Source: Gigaspora rosea (Eukaryota > Glomeromycota > Glomeromycetes > Diversisporales > Gigasporaceae). Taken from it: a stretch of DNA of 64,000 bases. This document shows, in pieces, positions 43,971 to 56,120 of this stretch. The stretch lies in the NCBI GenBank assembly GCA_003550325.1, contig QKWP01000570.1, positions 102,511 through 166,510 of the forward strand, in the 5' to 3' direction. The position numbers and the translations under genes were made by a program. The notes under the pieces were generated by a model, which worked only from the letters and a program-made list of their open reading frames with translations, made no database searches and was not told the DNA's origin. Numbering within the stretch: the first letter of the stretch is position 1; each line of letters begins with the position of its first letter.

Positions 43971-45271
43971 TTATGCTACATTATTATTTGCTTCATTAAC
44001 ATCAGTCACCTTACTTTTTCTCAAAATAAAGTAAGTTCTTAGTAACGCCACAATCCAATAAACTATATATCCAATAACTTGACCCAAACTGGCTTTATTG
44101 GTCCAACCAAATGTACCACTCAATGCTTCCCACCCTTGGTCAGTTTCTGGATCGCAACAATTTAAATTCCATAAATAAATTCGATCCGAATTTTCCGAAT
44201 TTGTAGCCGATTCAAAACTAGAAATTGCAGTCCCAAATAATCCAGCGGCCACGAAAAAAAACAATATAGTACAGACCGTGGAAAAAGCACGTACAGAAAT
44301 AAGATTAGAAAATTTAAATATCAGATAACCTCCTAAACAACCTACTACGACACCAGACCCTATTGATATCAAGAAAGATATATAGGTTTGATTTAACGAC
44401 TTTATTAAAAATAGAATGAGAGGATTAGATTTTATTATGTGAAATATGTAAAATAGAAACAATTAAACAATATTAGGAGATACACTACCCCAGAAATGAA
44501 TATAAATGATTCCAATGCTTCACGCATAACAATGGTAAGTGGTAAAAAAAATAAAAACCACTTATTCCCACCGATGTATCTTTCTAAATAAGCCAATGTT
44601 GCTTTTTTTATTTGTTTTTCTAATTTTTCTTTCCAGAAAGTCACTCTAACCATATACCATGCGATTAATGTAATTAATACTGTGGTAAGCAACGAAAAAA
44701 ATGCCTCTAATTTATCATTAAGATAATTGATTAATTTACAATATTATATTATTTATAAGAGATTATAGAAATATAAAAAATAACATTATGCACCCCATAA
44801 AAGTCCACCAGTTCTGAAATATTATCAATATTATTACTGTTAGTATTTAGTTTTATACGGTAATTAAATATGTTTGAATGAGCAAAGATAAACCAACCCA
44901 TTCTGCGAACCCTTTATGACGATATAAAGAACACAAACAAACAAAATTCCTAGGAGTATCGAAATGAATATTCCAGCAATGGTACCGTATACAACTATTC
45001 TTTTCAGTTGACCACGTAATTCTTGACTTGATGTATTTTCTCGTTGCTGAAATCTGCGTAAGCGTCGTATTATTCTTCTATAGTGATTGTCTTGTGAAGA
45101 TATACTTGTGGGAGGACTTGGAGCAGTTATTTCTTGATTTAATGATGGAATGTCTTCACTCTCTGGTGGAATTATTCTATCTATGATGCCAAATAATAAT
45201 GACATTATCACTGTACACTCCAAAGTCTCACGAAAAACGATAAAGAAGATTGAAATATCAAATATAGCCAT
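43971..45271 (-). CDS. FTR1: FTR1-type high-affinity iron permease
   Basis: Four exons in transcription order: 44898-45271, 44794-44813 (a 20-nt microexon), 44486-44706 and 43971-44399. They give 347 aa. Both iron-binding REXLE motifs are present: RETLE at residues 14-18 in the first membrane segment and REALE at 193-197 in the fourth. Several further hydrophobic segments are visible (VVYGTIAGIFISILLGILFV, IGSGVVVGCLGGYLIF, STVCTILFFFVAAGLF, VIGYIVYWIVALLRTYFILR). The length is close to that of yeast Ftr1 (about 400 aa). In fungi FTR1 acts at the plasma membrane with a Fet3-type multicopper oxidase, importing iron after reoxidation; no oxidase gene lies nearby in this window. The first intron uses a weak donor (GTTGGT), chosen because it restores the frame and gives LLWEAFFSL. 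Confidence 0.92.
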
Positions 45272-46502
45272 CTTCTTTAGAAAATGTGTTACTTTGAAAA
45301 AAAAAAGTCTCGTAGAATTATTTTAATGAAGGATGATTTATCTTAAATCACCGTAATATTTGACATAAATATTGCATTTATTTGCACCAAACGTTATGCA
45401 CTATAAGTAAAAAGCAATCCCATCTGTTTTGCTTGATTCGGATGAAAATTCTAAATTATATTCTAGTAATTTTACTGTGTGCGTACAATGCATAAACTGT
45501 TACAGTTATGATGTTATTTTTACAATAACTTACTTTATTGGTTTTTGAGGATTTGTTTATTAAATTTATTAATAAAGGATTTTCACAAGTTTATCATATA
45601 TATAGTAGGACGTATGTGCGTGCATCTCAGGTTTGAAAAATTTTTTTAAATTTTGACCGGATATAATTGTTGTTAATATCGATATGTATGTATATAATAT
45701 ATATATTTAAATATTTTAAATAAATTTCTTAAAATAGTGAATTTACTAACAAGTTGGATAAATATCCTTTTTTTGATATGAAATGACTAGGTATGTGCAT
45801 CAATGTAGACTATATTTTTTCATATCGATATACTGTATATATATTGATGTGAACGAATTAATAACGATAACACATATTACGCAGGATCGACATTAAAACA
45901 ATTCCTTGTCATTTGCCCAGTAATCCACTGTAATCAGTTATGTAAGTACTGTAAGTACTGTACGTACGTACGTACGTACGTGGCTTTATTTGTTATAATT
46001 TTTTCGTTGTTCCAAGTTTAAATCTCGTTAGTACCAGAATTAACGTTACTTTTAATTAATTTTATACTCTTTTATATCGATATATCAGTTATTTCCAGGT
46101 TTAACAAAAAACTTTTAAAAGATTTAAAAGATGCAGGTCTTCAATAATATAAGTTTGATTGGCTAGTGTTTTTAAATTATTATCCGTATCAAGCATTTAT
46201 CAAGTATAGAAAAATCATAAAAGAAAATTGTTTGATTGGCTGACAATTTAAACTTCATAGAAAAAAGTTACATGCAAAATTAAATACGCAAAAAAATTTA
46301 TTTTACATATTTAAAGAATAATTAGATGCATATAATGGCAAAAATAGTCTTACTACTAATACTGTAATAAATCCAAATTCATTATTTATATAATTTTTAT
46401 CTAAGGGTCATACAAATTTAATTATACGTGTACTTTGGTTTTTCATAACATGAAACTTTTAGATAGACTTACCTTTCTTATATAAAATTTTATAAAAGTT
46501 TT
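45272..46502. other. Intergenic, no gene
   Basis: Upstream side of FTR1. AT-rich, with TATATA runs near 45690 and a short GTAC microsatellite. No regulatory motif could be assigned. Confidence 0.5.
45940..45981. repeat. TAAGTACTG / (GTAC)n microsatellite
   Basis: Two TGTAAGTAC units run into five CGTA/GTAC units. Confidence 0.85.
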
Positions 46503-46620
46503 TTTTTTATTAAACCCCACCCGGTTATTAAAACATATAAAAAATTTCTTTAGAAATTTCCAAGTTTTGACCCGGCCGGGTTATGAAAGCAAATTAATTA
46601 ATTTTGCATGGTCTAAGATA
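46503..46620. repeat. Dispersed ACCCGG repeat, second copy
   Basis: Shares TTATTAAAAC, TATAAAAAATTTCTTT, TTTTGACCCGG and GGGTTATGAAA with about 320-430 at the start of the window. Confidence 0.7.
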
Positions 46621-47284
46621 GATACAAATATGCACCTAAACTCGGGGTTTTCTCTAAAAAAAGCTTGCATCTATCTAATTTAAACAAAAAGTATTAAGTT
46701 TATTTAAATTTAATATGATAAAGCACTCTTTGATAAAATTATTTCTAATTACTTTCGTGTAACTAGGGACCTCTGCAGTCCAAATTCAAACCTATGAAAA
46801 TCAAAATCCCAATCCCAAATATAATAAATTAGATTTGAATTTTAGATTTGGGTTGAGTAGTTTGAGCGGCAAGTATCCTGCAGGTCCGGCACATGTCCAT
46901 ACTTAATAAAAGTCACAGGCACAGGCACATATGCAAATTATTTGAACTAATATTACAATGCAATTTTGTAGATACAGGCACGAAATGCTAAACACGAGTT
47001 GGATATCTTGTGCAAATATTTAGCAAAAATTATTGAGCTTATAATGCGCAAACTGCGTGGTCTAAAAGTGCCTAAATCTTACATGCGTGTCTACAAAATT
47101 CTTGAAACTTTTGCTCCAATGGGCATAAATAGCAGGTACGATGTCCAATATGCCCAGATTTCTACTATAATACGTAGTAACTATTTAAAATAATGTAATT
47201 CTTTTATAATTTTATTAAATATACATTTATACTGTATATAGTATAATAATTTTTATTTTAAAATAATCCAAAATTTTACTGATT
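46621..47284. other. Intergenic; one short ORF not supported as a gene
   Basis: An open stretch of 64 codons (46999-47193, plus) has a mixed composition (IIELIMRKLRGLKVPKSYMR). It has no recognised family and no splice context, and may be a relic of a mobile-element ORF. Confidence 0.35.
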
Positions 47285-47535
47285 TACATATTTTCGCGTA
47301 ATAACGCCCATGAGCGTTATTTCGAAAAGTATATCACTGAAAATAAGATGCTCAGCTTACGAAATGACATCCATGCGCGTCCCGAAGTAATGTGTATGGT
47401 TTGATCAATGTAAATTAGCAAATTACATAAATGTTTTCATATGTCAGCGATAAGTTTTTAATTCAAAGCGCATATGCGTATTCGAAATAACTCAAAATAG
47501 CACACAGTTGGGCATTTTTACACGAAAATATGGTA
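47285..47535. mobile_element. ~250-bp TIR element, ACGCCC family
   Basis: The left end is ATATTTTCGCGTAATAACGC followed by CCATGAGCGTTATTTCG. The right end GGGCATTTTTACACGAAAAT then ATGG is the approximate complement. Best defined copy of the family also seen at 11.7 and 43.1 kb. Confidence 0.75.
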
Positions 47536-47794
47536 AGTTACTATGATTTAATTTTTATAAATAAAGATCAAAAAAATTGTCGCAGTTGATACTTAAATTG
47601 ACTGATGTTGAAATTGAACATAATTTTAAGTAAAATTCAAAATTTTTTGGTTTTAGAGTTGGATTAGGATTTAGGGTTAGAGTTGACAATTAAAGAGTAT
47701 ATACGGATTCTAGCAGGGTCTATATTTTCAAATCGAAGTCCAAAATTTCAGTCTCAGTCGATTTTAGCATTAATTATTTTAAATATAATTTGTT

Positions 47795-47960
47795 TTTTTT
47801 TTTTTAAGGTAAGAGATCTTGTTTTTATCTTTATTGGGTAATTTAAAACGCTATTTAAATATAAGTAATCTGAATAATTGCTAAAATTATATAAATTATG
47901 TATAAGAATAAAAGCTTGGACTATTTTATTCACAATCTAAACCTACTAGAGTAATAATAA
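47795..47960 (-). mobile_element. Divergent ~165-bp retroposon copy
   Basis: Read on the minus strand it ends CTTACC/CACCTTAA-like then oligo(A), and shares TTATACATAA.. AATAAAGATAAAAACAAG with copies at 26202 and 55902. It is clearly older, and no duplication was found. Confidence 0.45.
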
Positions 47961-48144
47961 AATTTTATTTGGTTTGAAGTGGCTAAAACTTAACTAGATT
48001 TGTAAACAAATTTAGTTTAAATTTGTGTATATTTAAAATAAAAAAGGTTTGTGTGCTTTGACACAACTAGGCATAAACTAGTAATAGTAATTTATATTTA
48101 CAAGTATAATTTCTAAATAATAAAAGTGAATATATAGTGTAATC

Positions 48145-48300
48145 GAAATGTTCGATTATGTGGATGGATTAGGTCTTTGTTAGAAGAAATTCAAGACGAA
48201 GATGGCTCTTTATTAGATAGAAGATGATTATCCTCTCCATACAGAAGGATTTTTTATGTCCTTTTTATAATTGTAGTTTCTCCTATCCTAAAACTATGAC
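48145..48300. repeat. ~155-bp dispersed repeat, copy 1
   Basis: Contains GATTATGTGGATGGATTAGG, GAAATTCAAGACGAAGATGG and CCTCTCCATACAGAAGGATT. The same order occurs at 51735-51895 with about 15 percent differences. Part of an unidentified element. Confidence 0.8.
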
Positions 48301-48984
48301 AATGATGGATTTGATTACCAATAACGATGTTATACATAACGATCTTATGCATAACGAACGTCGATATGCATCGCGGCGAGATAAATATTACGGGGCAGCG
48401 ATACAAATAAATAAATAAAATAAATAACTAATAAATAATAAATAAAATAAAGTAAACTAGTGGTGATCGAACGAAGAGTCGACACCGTTACGTGATCGTC
48501 TAGTGCATCGTAATCACGCGACTGTCGCGATACGAAAGTCTAAAATTATCTACTATATTACACTTCCCCCTTCTTCAAAATGCGAGGTCCTCCAAGCATA
48601 ATCAACCAGTGATTAAAAAAATTCTAACTAAACTTCAAAAAAAAATAAAATAAAAAAAATAAACTATGGATTTTAGGTTCTTTTGTTTACCCATAACCAG
48701 AACAAAAACTAATAGGGGTTTTGCACCTTGGATTACCCGTAACCAAAACTAAAAAAAAAAAAAAAAACTCAACTTAATTCAATTCACTCAGGTGATTCAT
48801 ACAGAATCTATAAAAAAACTAACTTAAAAAACTAAAAAAAAAACATTTATCTAAAAAAAAATATAACTGTCTAAAATTTTTTCCTTTTTAAACCTCACAT
48901 TCAGAATTTCACAAGATAAGTTTATTTCTTCACATCATTAGACCATTGTATTTATTTATTTATTCTTAGGTTTATTGAATTTCT
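48301..48984. other. Intergenic with LTR-like motif, no gene
   Basis: A GC-richer patch (GCATCGCGGCGAGATAAATA, GATCGTCTAGTGCATCGTAA) ends in CTATATTACACTTCCCCCTT, reminiscent of LTR/PBS junctions in copia elements. No second LTR was found. Low-complexity AAATAAAT follows. Confidence 0.3.
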
Positions 48985-50345
48985 CATGAACAGTCATAGA
49001 ACATTTATAATAAAAATTATAATAAAAATATATGAATTTACTATAAACTTTGGGCTGCTTGGCTTAACTAATTAACTTAAAATTAAATTTTACAAACATA
49101 TAAAACAAGAAAAGAAGAAAAATTTGAGCTTAAAACCTATATTGAAATTTTGTTAATTTTGCACTATTTCAAAATGTAACATCGTCAAAAACAGCAAAAA
49201 TTATATATAAAATTGTGCTCTGAACAACTTTGCTTAGTTACAAAATATAGTTTATTTTGACAAAAAAGTAGGTTAGCTATGCTAAAGTTAAAAATTATTG
49301 GTTTGCAACCCTTTTTTTGTCAAGATATTATCTTGATAAAAAAAAGGGGGTTTTATATTGCAAACCAAAAAGACCTTGGGTCTGATAGCATAGCGGTTAT
49401 GCTCCGAGGTCGCAAATTGAAATATTGCCGGTTCAAGTCCTGTGGACGGCGAACGTGAATTTTAATAATTGGTGTAACAAACTCTGCAGGCTGAACTTGT
49501 AAGTTTGGATCTGTGATTTGGGTAACCGAAGTCACGAGACGTAGTGAAGGCCATGTCACGAACTCCTGGCAGCGTTTTCCAGCGGACCTTGGCCAGTCTG
49601 GTTAGGTGGGTACGGAAAGTCCGGAGTTAAAACTTGGACAAATAAGCTGGTAGGACTTACATCCTATCTAGCCAACTCTAGGCCGCGGATAAAGTAGTCC
49701 GAGTTGAACATTCATAAAAATTAGGTTGGGGCCCCACAATATCCGCATAAACGTTGGTGCGTCGGGTAGTAATAGGAGGACCGTGAACCAGAGGGTTTAA
49801 ATAGGCAACTTCTGTAGTTGGGTTGTAGGTATGGCAGCTAGTGTGGAACCTTCGGGCGGACCACTTAAATTAGGCACCAAAAGTGCACGTGTGGCTAGTT
49901 GTATCCTCATTCATGTAACAAATATTACGTCCATACAGCTTAATAAAGAATCGAGACAAGGTCTCAGTTGTAAACCGGAAAAAAATATTGCAAACCAAAA
50001 ATTTTTAACTTTAGCATATAGCTAACCCACTTTTTTATCAAGATAACCTATATTTTGTGACTAAGTAAAGTTGTTCAGAGCACAATTTTATATATAATTT
50101 CTGTTTCAAAATTAGTAAATATTTGTTTTTGTTGAAGTTATATTTTGAAATAATGCAAAATTAACAAAATTTTGATATGGTTTTTAAATTCAAATTTCCT
50201 TCTTGTATTGTTATATATTTGTAATTTTAAGTTAATTAGTTAAGCTGAAAAGAATCTTTGGCCCAAAATTTATAGTAAATTTATATATTGTTATTATAAT
50301 TTTTATTATAAACTTATTTCAAAAGAACATATCCTATGACTGTGA
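48985..50345. mobile_element. Fold-back element with ~350-bp arms, split by a SINE
   Basis: The left arm (about 48985-49345) and right arm (about 49990-50345) are imperfect complements over their whole length. Paired landmarks are GAACAGTCATAGAAC/AGGATATG..GACTGTGAAC, CTTAACTAATTAACTTAAAA/TTTTAAGTTAATTAGTTAAG and GGTTAGCTATGCTAAAGTTA/TAACTTTAGCATATAGCTAA. No ORF. The 613-bp SINE sits near the inner end of the right arm. Confidence 0.8.
49372..49984 (+). mobile_element. 613-bp tRNA-derived SINE with 17-bp TSD
   Basis: The perfect duplication ATATTGCAAACCAAAAA lies at 49355-49371 and 49985-50001. The 5' end is tRNA-like, with A box TAGCATAGCGG (49386-49396) and B box GGTTCAAGTCC (49430-49440, exact match to GGTTCRANNCC) 33 bp apart. 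A non-tRNA body of about 530 bp follows, markedly GC-richer than its surroundings, ending in a short A7 tail. It was presumably transcribed by RNA polymerase III and mobilised by a LINE. Short chance ORFs inside are not genes. Confidence 0.93.
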
Positions 50346-51357
50346 ACTTTGGTATGCACATTTTCCATTTTGTTCTTTTTCTTGTGACATTATTCATGTG
50401 ATCGTCATATTTAATAAAATTTAATCTCCTCTTTTATACTTTGGTCTGGTTTCTTCTAGTTTTTATAACTGTTTCTATCAGATCGAATCTAGTGATTTTT
50501 TGTCCTTGTTAGATTTTAATATGTATCTTGTTTCTTTTTTTTTTTTTTTTATATATATAGTAACTTGTTTTCTTTCTTTTTACTTGCAATAGATATTTTT
50601 AGTATATTTTCTTATCTATATATACTTTTGTTCTTTTCAATTCTGTTTTAGTCATTTTTGCTGTCTTTCTTTCCAGTTCTTACTTTGGGCAATTAGAACT
50701 TTAAATAAGACTGGGGCCCTTCTAGTGGTCCTTTCACTTAGAGTCTTGAGGTTTGTACAAAAGAATCTGTTGGCCTATTCTTTTCTGATTTGTTCCAACC
50801 TTATTATTAGTTTTTTATGAAATAGTAACAATAGACTAATCAATTTTTTTAGAAAAAACATATAGTAACTAAAAGACAAATATAAAATTGCTTTTCCTTT
50901 GTTTTTCTTCTCTTTTTTTATTTATTTTATTCCTTTATTTATTTTTAAAATAATATATTTAAAGAACAATTGTGCAATAAGAGGAATCTTAAATTTCGTT
51001 GAACGTTAATAGACTTGAAGGATCAAACCAGGACGTAGGTATAGATTTCCCTAAAAATAAGTGTAAATTTTATTTTGTCTATATTCTTTTTTTTTATATA
51101 TTTTTAGCACTTATTTTATTTTTTTTATTTATTTTTTTTTAATTTAGGATGGCGTTTCGTTAACAAAAAAAAATAGAACAGGCTAAACATATAAAAAATG
51201 GTATATAAGGGCATAAAATTTTAAACTTTTGAAACTACATATAACTTTTTTTTATTTTTATTTTTGGGCTTGGGTATTAATATTTCATTTTAATTTTAGA
51301 AACATCAGTTAAAATATTTGTTAAAAATACGGGAACATGGATTTAAAAAGATACATG
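50346..51357. other. T-rich intergenic DNA, no gene
   Basis: Poly-T and TTTTCTTT runs. Nothing supported. Confidence 0.5.
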
Positions 51358-51604
51358 AGGGTGAGTCAGTAGAAAAGGGACAAATTTTTTTTAAGTAAAA
51401 GTTTTCATGACTTTAAGCTTAAATATCTTAACAACTTTCTTAATAAATTTAATAAATTTTTTTTTATTTTAATTCTATATAATTTCAAGATTAAAATAAA
51501 AATTTTTTTAGCAAATTTGATTAAATAGTTGTTAAGATATTTTAATTTAAAAATTAAAAAAATTTTACTAAAAATGATTTGTCTCTTTTCTACTGACTTA
51601 CTCC
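51358..51604. mobile_element. ~247-bp MITE
   Basis: The left end GTCAGTAGAAAAGGGACAAA and right end TTTGTCTCTTTTCTACTGAC are inverted repeats with one mismatch. The interior is AT-rich and itself partly palindromic (AACAACTTTCTTAATAAATT region). Confidence 0.8.
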
Positions 51605-51734
51605 ACATAGAGTTATAATCGGAACATAGTTCAATGAAGAAACTATAGATTATGTTTTCTATTTTGTAGAACATAGTTATCTTCAAGTAGAATTTTTTCA
51701 AATAGGTAACCTAGTCTTGTTGTCATCACCAAAT

Positions 51735-51895
51735 GTAATCAAAATATTTGATTATGTGGATAGATTAAGTCTTTGTTAAAAGAAATTCAAGACAAAAATA
51801 GCTTTTATTAGATAGAAGATAATTATCCTCTCCATACAGAAGGATTTTTTCTATTCTTTCTATAATTGTAGTTTTTTCTATTCTAAAACAGCATG
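51735..51895. repeat. ~155-bp dispersed repeat, copy 2
   Basis: Matches 48145-48300 in order and orientation (GATTATGTGGATAGATTAAG, CCTCTCCATACAGAAGGATT). Confidence 0.8.
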
Positions 51896-52584
51896 GTGAA
51901 CATTCAATTTGATTGGCTTAAAGATCACTGAGTTACATAATATAAATAAAAATTTTTAAAGTAACCCTTACTATGAAAAACTATATTGTCAACTAGCAAC
52001 CTGTAGTTTTATATAATAAAATTTTTTTAAAAATATCTTAAAGTATTTTTTACCCTTTAGTGAAAAAAGATTAGTATAGATTAGTATCTCTAAAAACTTC
52101 ATTTAGAAAGCAAATTTAGACAAATTTAAATAATGAATGAAGTAATAAATAATCTTTAAAATTTAAGTATTATTAGCTAATTTTAGTAAAGTTTTTCTAG
52201 AAAAAGCAACACCACCAGACTGAGTGAACTTAATCTTATTAGTATTAGAGCAAGGGAAAAAACTTTAGTTGCTTTAATATTACTAAAGTAAGATTAATAT
52301 GATTATAATAGTACAATTATGAAATGTATGTAAGTGACAACTTAATCTTCTTTTCGTCTTTCTTAACTCTAATACCATGCTAATAATTGTAACCAAGTTC
52401 ATGAAATTGTCTAAAGTCCATTTTTTTAAAGGACAAACCTTAATAGTATAGATTATTTAATGTTTAGAAAGAAGAACTAATAAGACAGAGTAAAATAGCC
52501 ATTGTGAAGTATAGCAATAGTTGATAAAAAACATAGTATTTTTATTTTTGCAACATTATAGCTATTCTAACTCAACATTAATCA
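51896..52584. other. Intergenic, no gene
   Basis: AT-rich. Nothing supported. Confidence 0.5.
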
Positions 52585-52895
52585 TACTACTAGACTAATG
52601 CATAGCATTATATGTCCGGAGCATATCATATAATGTTCATCATATTACACAAACACGTTCATATGCATATGTTGGTAACATTAAAGCACAAATATAGACA
52701 CGCGTGCGGACAGACAAAAAATTCCAAATTCCATTTCTGATAAAATTTACATCATATATATGCAAGTATATCAAAAAAGTAAAATTTGGCAAGATTTTTA
52801 CAATTGAAGCACATCAGGAAGGTAATTTTTGTATCACTTTGCATAGACACTTATGGACCGTCGCTACGCTCCGGCCAATAACTAGAATTAACAAA
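52585..52895. repeat. GCTCCGGCC-ended repeat, copy 1
   Basis: Starts ACTAATGCATAGCATTATAT and GTCCGGAGC and ends CCGTCGCTACGCTCCGGCCA. The inverted GGAGC/GCTCC ends and the internal GACAAAAAATT and GACACTTATGGACCGTCG recur at 62703-63122. Confidence 0.7.
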
Positions 52896-54175
52896 TTGGC
52901 CTGTCTTTTGAAATTGGTTCATCTTTATAAGGGTCATGACATATATTACGTAATATCATTTTATCATAGAGCTACCTCTTCTCTCCCACATAAAACCAAT
53001 TAGCCAATCAAATTGTAGAATTAGTTTTATGTAAAAATTTTTTTGCCCCTCCCAGGATATTACATAATATCTGTCACTGCCCTAATAATTTCTAATAATT
53101 CACTTATTGGTATTATATACATTTTGAATAAATTTTGGAACAAACTAAAAATTTGTTTGTTTCCTAAAATTTTTCTGGTTTCGTTCTATAGATCATTTAA
53201 CTTTTTAAAAAATACATCGCTACAGTAATCTTCAGACTAAAGTTCTGAAGACAATAATATGATTCCAAAGAGTTAGATAATCTTTAGAACAAAACAGAAG
53301 AGATTTTGGAAAACAAAAAAATTTTTAGTTTGCACCAAAATTTATAAAAACAGCTAGGGATATTAATAGTCCGGACTGGTTCAGTTTGATCAATTTTTGT
53401 TCAAGTCTAGTTTGGTATATTATGCAAAGCTAGCTCAAATTTAACCATATAGAAATCAAAACAATTCTAGTGCAAATTAACTTAACTTTAGTCACCAAAA
53501 TAGTGAGTAGGCTTTGTAACAAAATTTTTTATGTAACTCTATTCACCAGCAACAATATTATAAAGGATCAATATTAGATATACTAGGTGGGTAAAAAGTC
53601 TCAATACAGGTCTAATCACTATGATTATTGATCTAATACTGGTAATTTTAAAATTATATTAGTGGTGATAATAAAAAAGGGTCTTTTCATCCATCTGGTA
53701 TATTTATTACCTTATTCCTTCTACTGGCAAGTTAATAACCATTTCATTTTGGGCAATCCTAAAAGTGGTTTCTATCTGCTGGCTCAGTTAGTTAGGGCTT
53801 TATATTTATTTATAGTGAAAATCACAAAAACTCTAATGCAAGCCTATATGAACCTAACCACATACTGTAGCTACTGGAATAGCAAGTAAGTTCTATAAAA
53901 GAATGTTTTGTTGTAGCTTATAATAATAATTAATATATATTATTAATACAAACTAATTCTAACTATTATGTATTGCATTATCACTCTTTTGGATTTGATT
54001 TATTACTATTTTTTTGTAAGCCCACAATTACAATATAGACAATTACCTAGCTTATTATATTTTTGGAATTTATTCTATAAGTATTTTTTTTGGCATTTTA
54101 TTAATTTATTTAAAGTTCATATAATTTAGTGCATATATGTTGTAATGCACCTATCTGATAAACCAATCAGATCAT
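52896..54175. other. Intergenic, no gene
   Basis: Short AT-rich open frames only, none with family-like sequence. Confidence 0.5.
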
Positions 54176-54402
54176 AGGATTAGGTGTAATGTGAAATCGA
54201 GAAAAAATAGCGATCTTTTAAAAAATCTTCTGTGGCTCATAATTTTGCTTATGAAACTACTTTTCGTGCTCTAACAAAAAAAATTTCTTGCAAAATTTTA
54301 CTATAAAACTCCTTTTTTCGTCTACATACTATTCTAAACTTACTTTAACTCTAACTAACTGGTTATTTTGGTTGGTTTGATTTCATATTACACCAAATCA
54401 TA
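54176..54402. mobile_element. ~227-bp MITE, shared core
   Basis: The left end GATTAGGTGTAATGTGAAAT faces ATTTCATATTACACCAAATC with few mismatches. The core has CGTGCTCTAACAAAAAAAAT and CTTTAACTCTAACTAAC, matching the interior of the 13928, 14277 and 36315 elements. Confidence 0.75.
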
Positions 54403-54499
54403 TGAGGTGTGCAACAGCACACATATGCAAAAATATTAAATTCTTTATTTAATAGCTTTATAAAATATAACAAATTAACTTGTTATTTATTTTTTTTTA

Positions 54500-54920
54500 G
54501 CACAATAGCATAATAGTAAGGATGAACATAGCACAATAGAAAGAACAAACATTGTACAATAGAAAGAATAAACATAATAGAATAGTAAAAACAGATGTAG
54601 CATTAGGTATAGCAACAATAATTAGATTCAGGATATAGCACAATAGAGACATAGCATAATATAGTAGTTATATTTAGAATATACAATAGTATGAAGCTAG
54701 ATTTGGAATATAGTACACTAGTTAGATTTAGAACATAGCATGTAGTTAAATTTGGAACATAGCATGATAGTTAGATTTAGATGTAGCACAATAGTTAGTT
54801 TTGAATATAGTATAATAGTTAGATTTGGTTATATTACAATTGTTAGATTTAAGATCTAACACAATAGTTAAATTTGAGATTGTAGTATAATAGTTAGAGT
54901 TTTAAATTAAATTATAAATA
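54500..54920 (+). repeat. ~25-30-bp minisatellite field, forward
   Basis: Degenerate units of TAGCACAATAGTTAGATTTG repeat about 15 times. The complement of this unit makes up 58200-59400. Confidence 0.8.
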
Positions 54921-55394
54921 GGTTTATGGCAAGGGTTAGAATAGAATTAAAATTTAGAGCAGGCTTAGTGATAAGAATAGTGTTAGATAGTAGTATGGGA
55001 CTAGTACAAGAATTAGAATCATAATTAGATAATTATATAAATCTAGCTTAGTGATACAGTAGAATCATCCAAAGCTTATATCATAACTTGTTATAGCAAT
55101 TATTAAAACGATTCTACTACATTACTAGTCTAGCCAGAGATTAAGTTAAATAGTATTACAGAACTAGTATAAGAGTTAGTCATATTCAAATAGTTATATG
55201 GGTCTTGAAAATTATGATTAGGTTGGTGTTATAGATTGCAGAACAAATATTCGTTATTAATGATATTTGTAATATAATATGGTTTTGCACATTATGTAAA
55301 TAAATATAAAATAAATATGAAATAGATATAAAATAAATACTATAAGATAAATAAGAATATTGTGTGCCAGGAGGATATTGTGGGCCAGCCAGAT
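54921..55394. other. AT-rich, no gene
   Basis: Worn continuation of minisatellite-like AGAATTAGA/TAGTTAGA motifs. Nothing coding. Confidence 0.5.
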
Positions 55395-55509
55395 ATCTTG
55401 TGATCTAGTAATTAAAATTGGATGAATTTTATACTATTTGATTCATCTTATTGAAACAAATTGAATGGTATAAAATTCATTTGATTCTGATCACTAGATC
55501 ACAAGATAA
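55395..55509. repeat. Fold-back next to a MITE
   Basis: ATCTTGTGATCTAGTAATTA and GATCACTAGATCACAAGATA face each other, with GAATTTTATACTA/TGGTATAAAATTC inside. Confidence 0.8.
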
Positions 55510-55511
55510 TA

Positions 55512-55851
55512 TGGGGTGTCGTAAGTTAAAAGGGCCCATTTTTACATATAGTTTATTTTGAGATAATTGAGTTTAATCATTTGTTTTGATTTTCGGACTG
55601 ATCCGGGATTAATCAAATGTCATGATTTTGATTGGTTAAAGGTAACAGGTGACTATCAGGTAACCTTGTGATGTGCTTGCCCTACGCAGCCTGTGTAATT
55701 TTTCCTTTACATTACCTTGATTTTTTATTATGCAAATCGACTTTTCTTTATCATTGAAAAATGTCAATCATGCCAAAATTTATATGAATCTAATAAAAAC
55801 TCATTTTTCAAAAAATTGTAAAAATGGGCCCTTTTAACTTGGGACACCCCA
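55512..55851. mobile_element. 340-bp TA-flanked MITE
   Basis: The ends TGGGGTGTCGTAAGTTAAAA then GGGCCCATTTTTAC, and GTAAAAATGGGCCC then TTTTAACTTGGGACACCCCA, are inverted repeats of about 34 bp. TA lies on both sides (55510-55511 and 55852-55853). Tc1/mariner-like by target site. Confidence 0.88.
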
Positions 55852-55901
55852 TATTATTTATGCAAAATATAGGTTTTTGTACATATTTGAATTTATTATT
55901 A

Positions 55902-56070
55902 TTTTTTTTTTTAAATGTTAAAGGTGAGACCTTGCTTTCATCTTTATTAAATTTAATAGAAACTTTTTACAATACTGAAAGAAATTTCATTGTTTTAAAT
56001 CTAATACTAAGAATAAAAGCTCAGACATATATATAGGTAAACCTAAATACTTATCTGTGGCCTAAACCTA
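55902..56070 (-). mobile_element. ~165-bp poly(A) retroposon, copy 2
   Basis: Same sequence as the insert at 26202-26364 with a few differences, and an oligo(A) tail on the minus strand. Flanked by the perfect 15-bp duplication TTGAATTTATTATTA (55887-55901 and 56071-56085). Confidence 0.9.
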
Positions 56071-56120
56071 TTGAATTTATTATTAAATATATAGAATATT
56101 TAATAGTTAATAACTTTTAA

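Noticed and set aside
46999..47193. 64-codon ORF with a plausible amino-acid mix
   Set aside because: No recognised family, no splice partners and no neighbouring coding signal; kept only as a note in the gap entry.
49353..50025. Short ORFs on both strands within the GC-rich patch
   Set aside because: The patch is a tRNA-derived SINE with boxes and TSD; open frames arise from its lower AT content.
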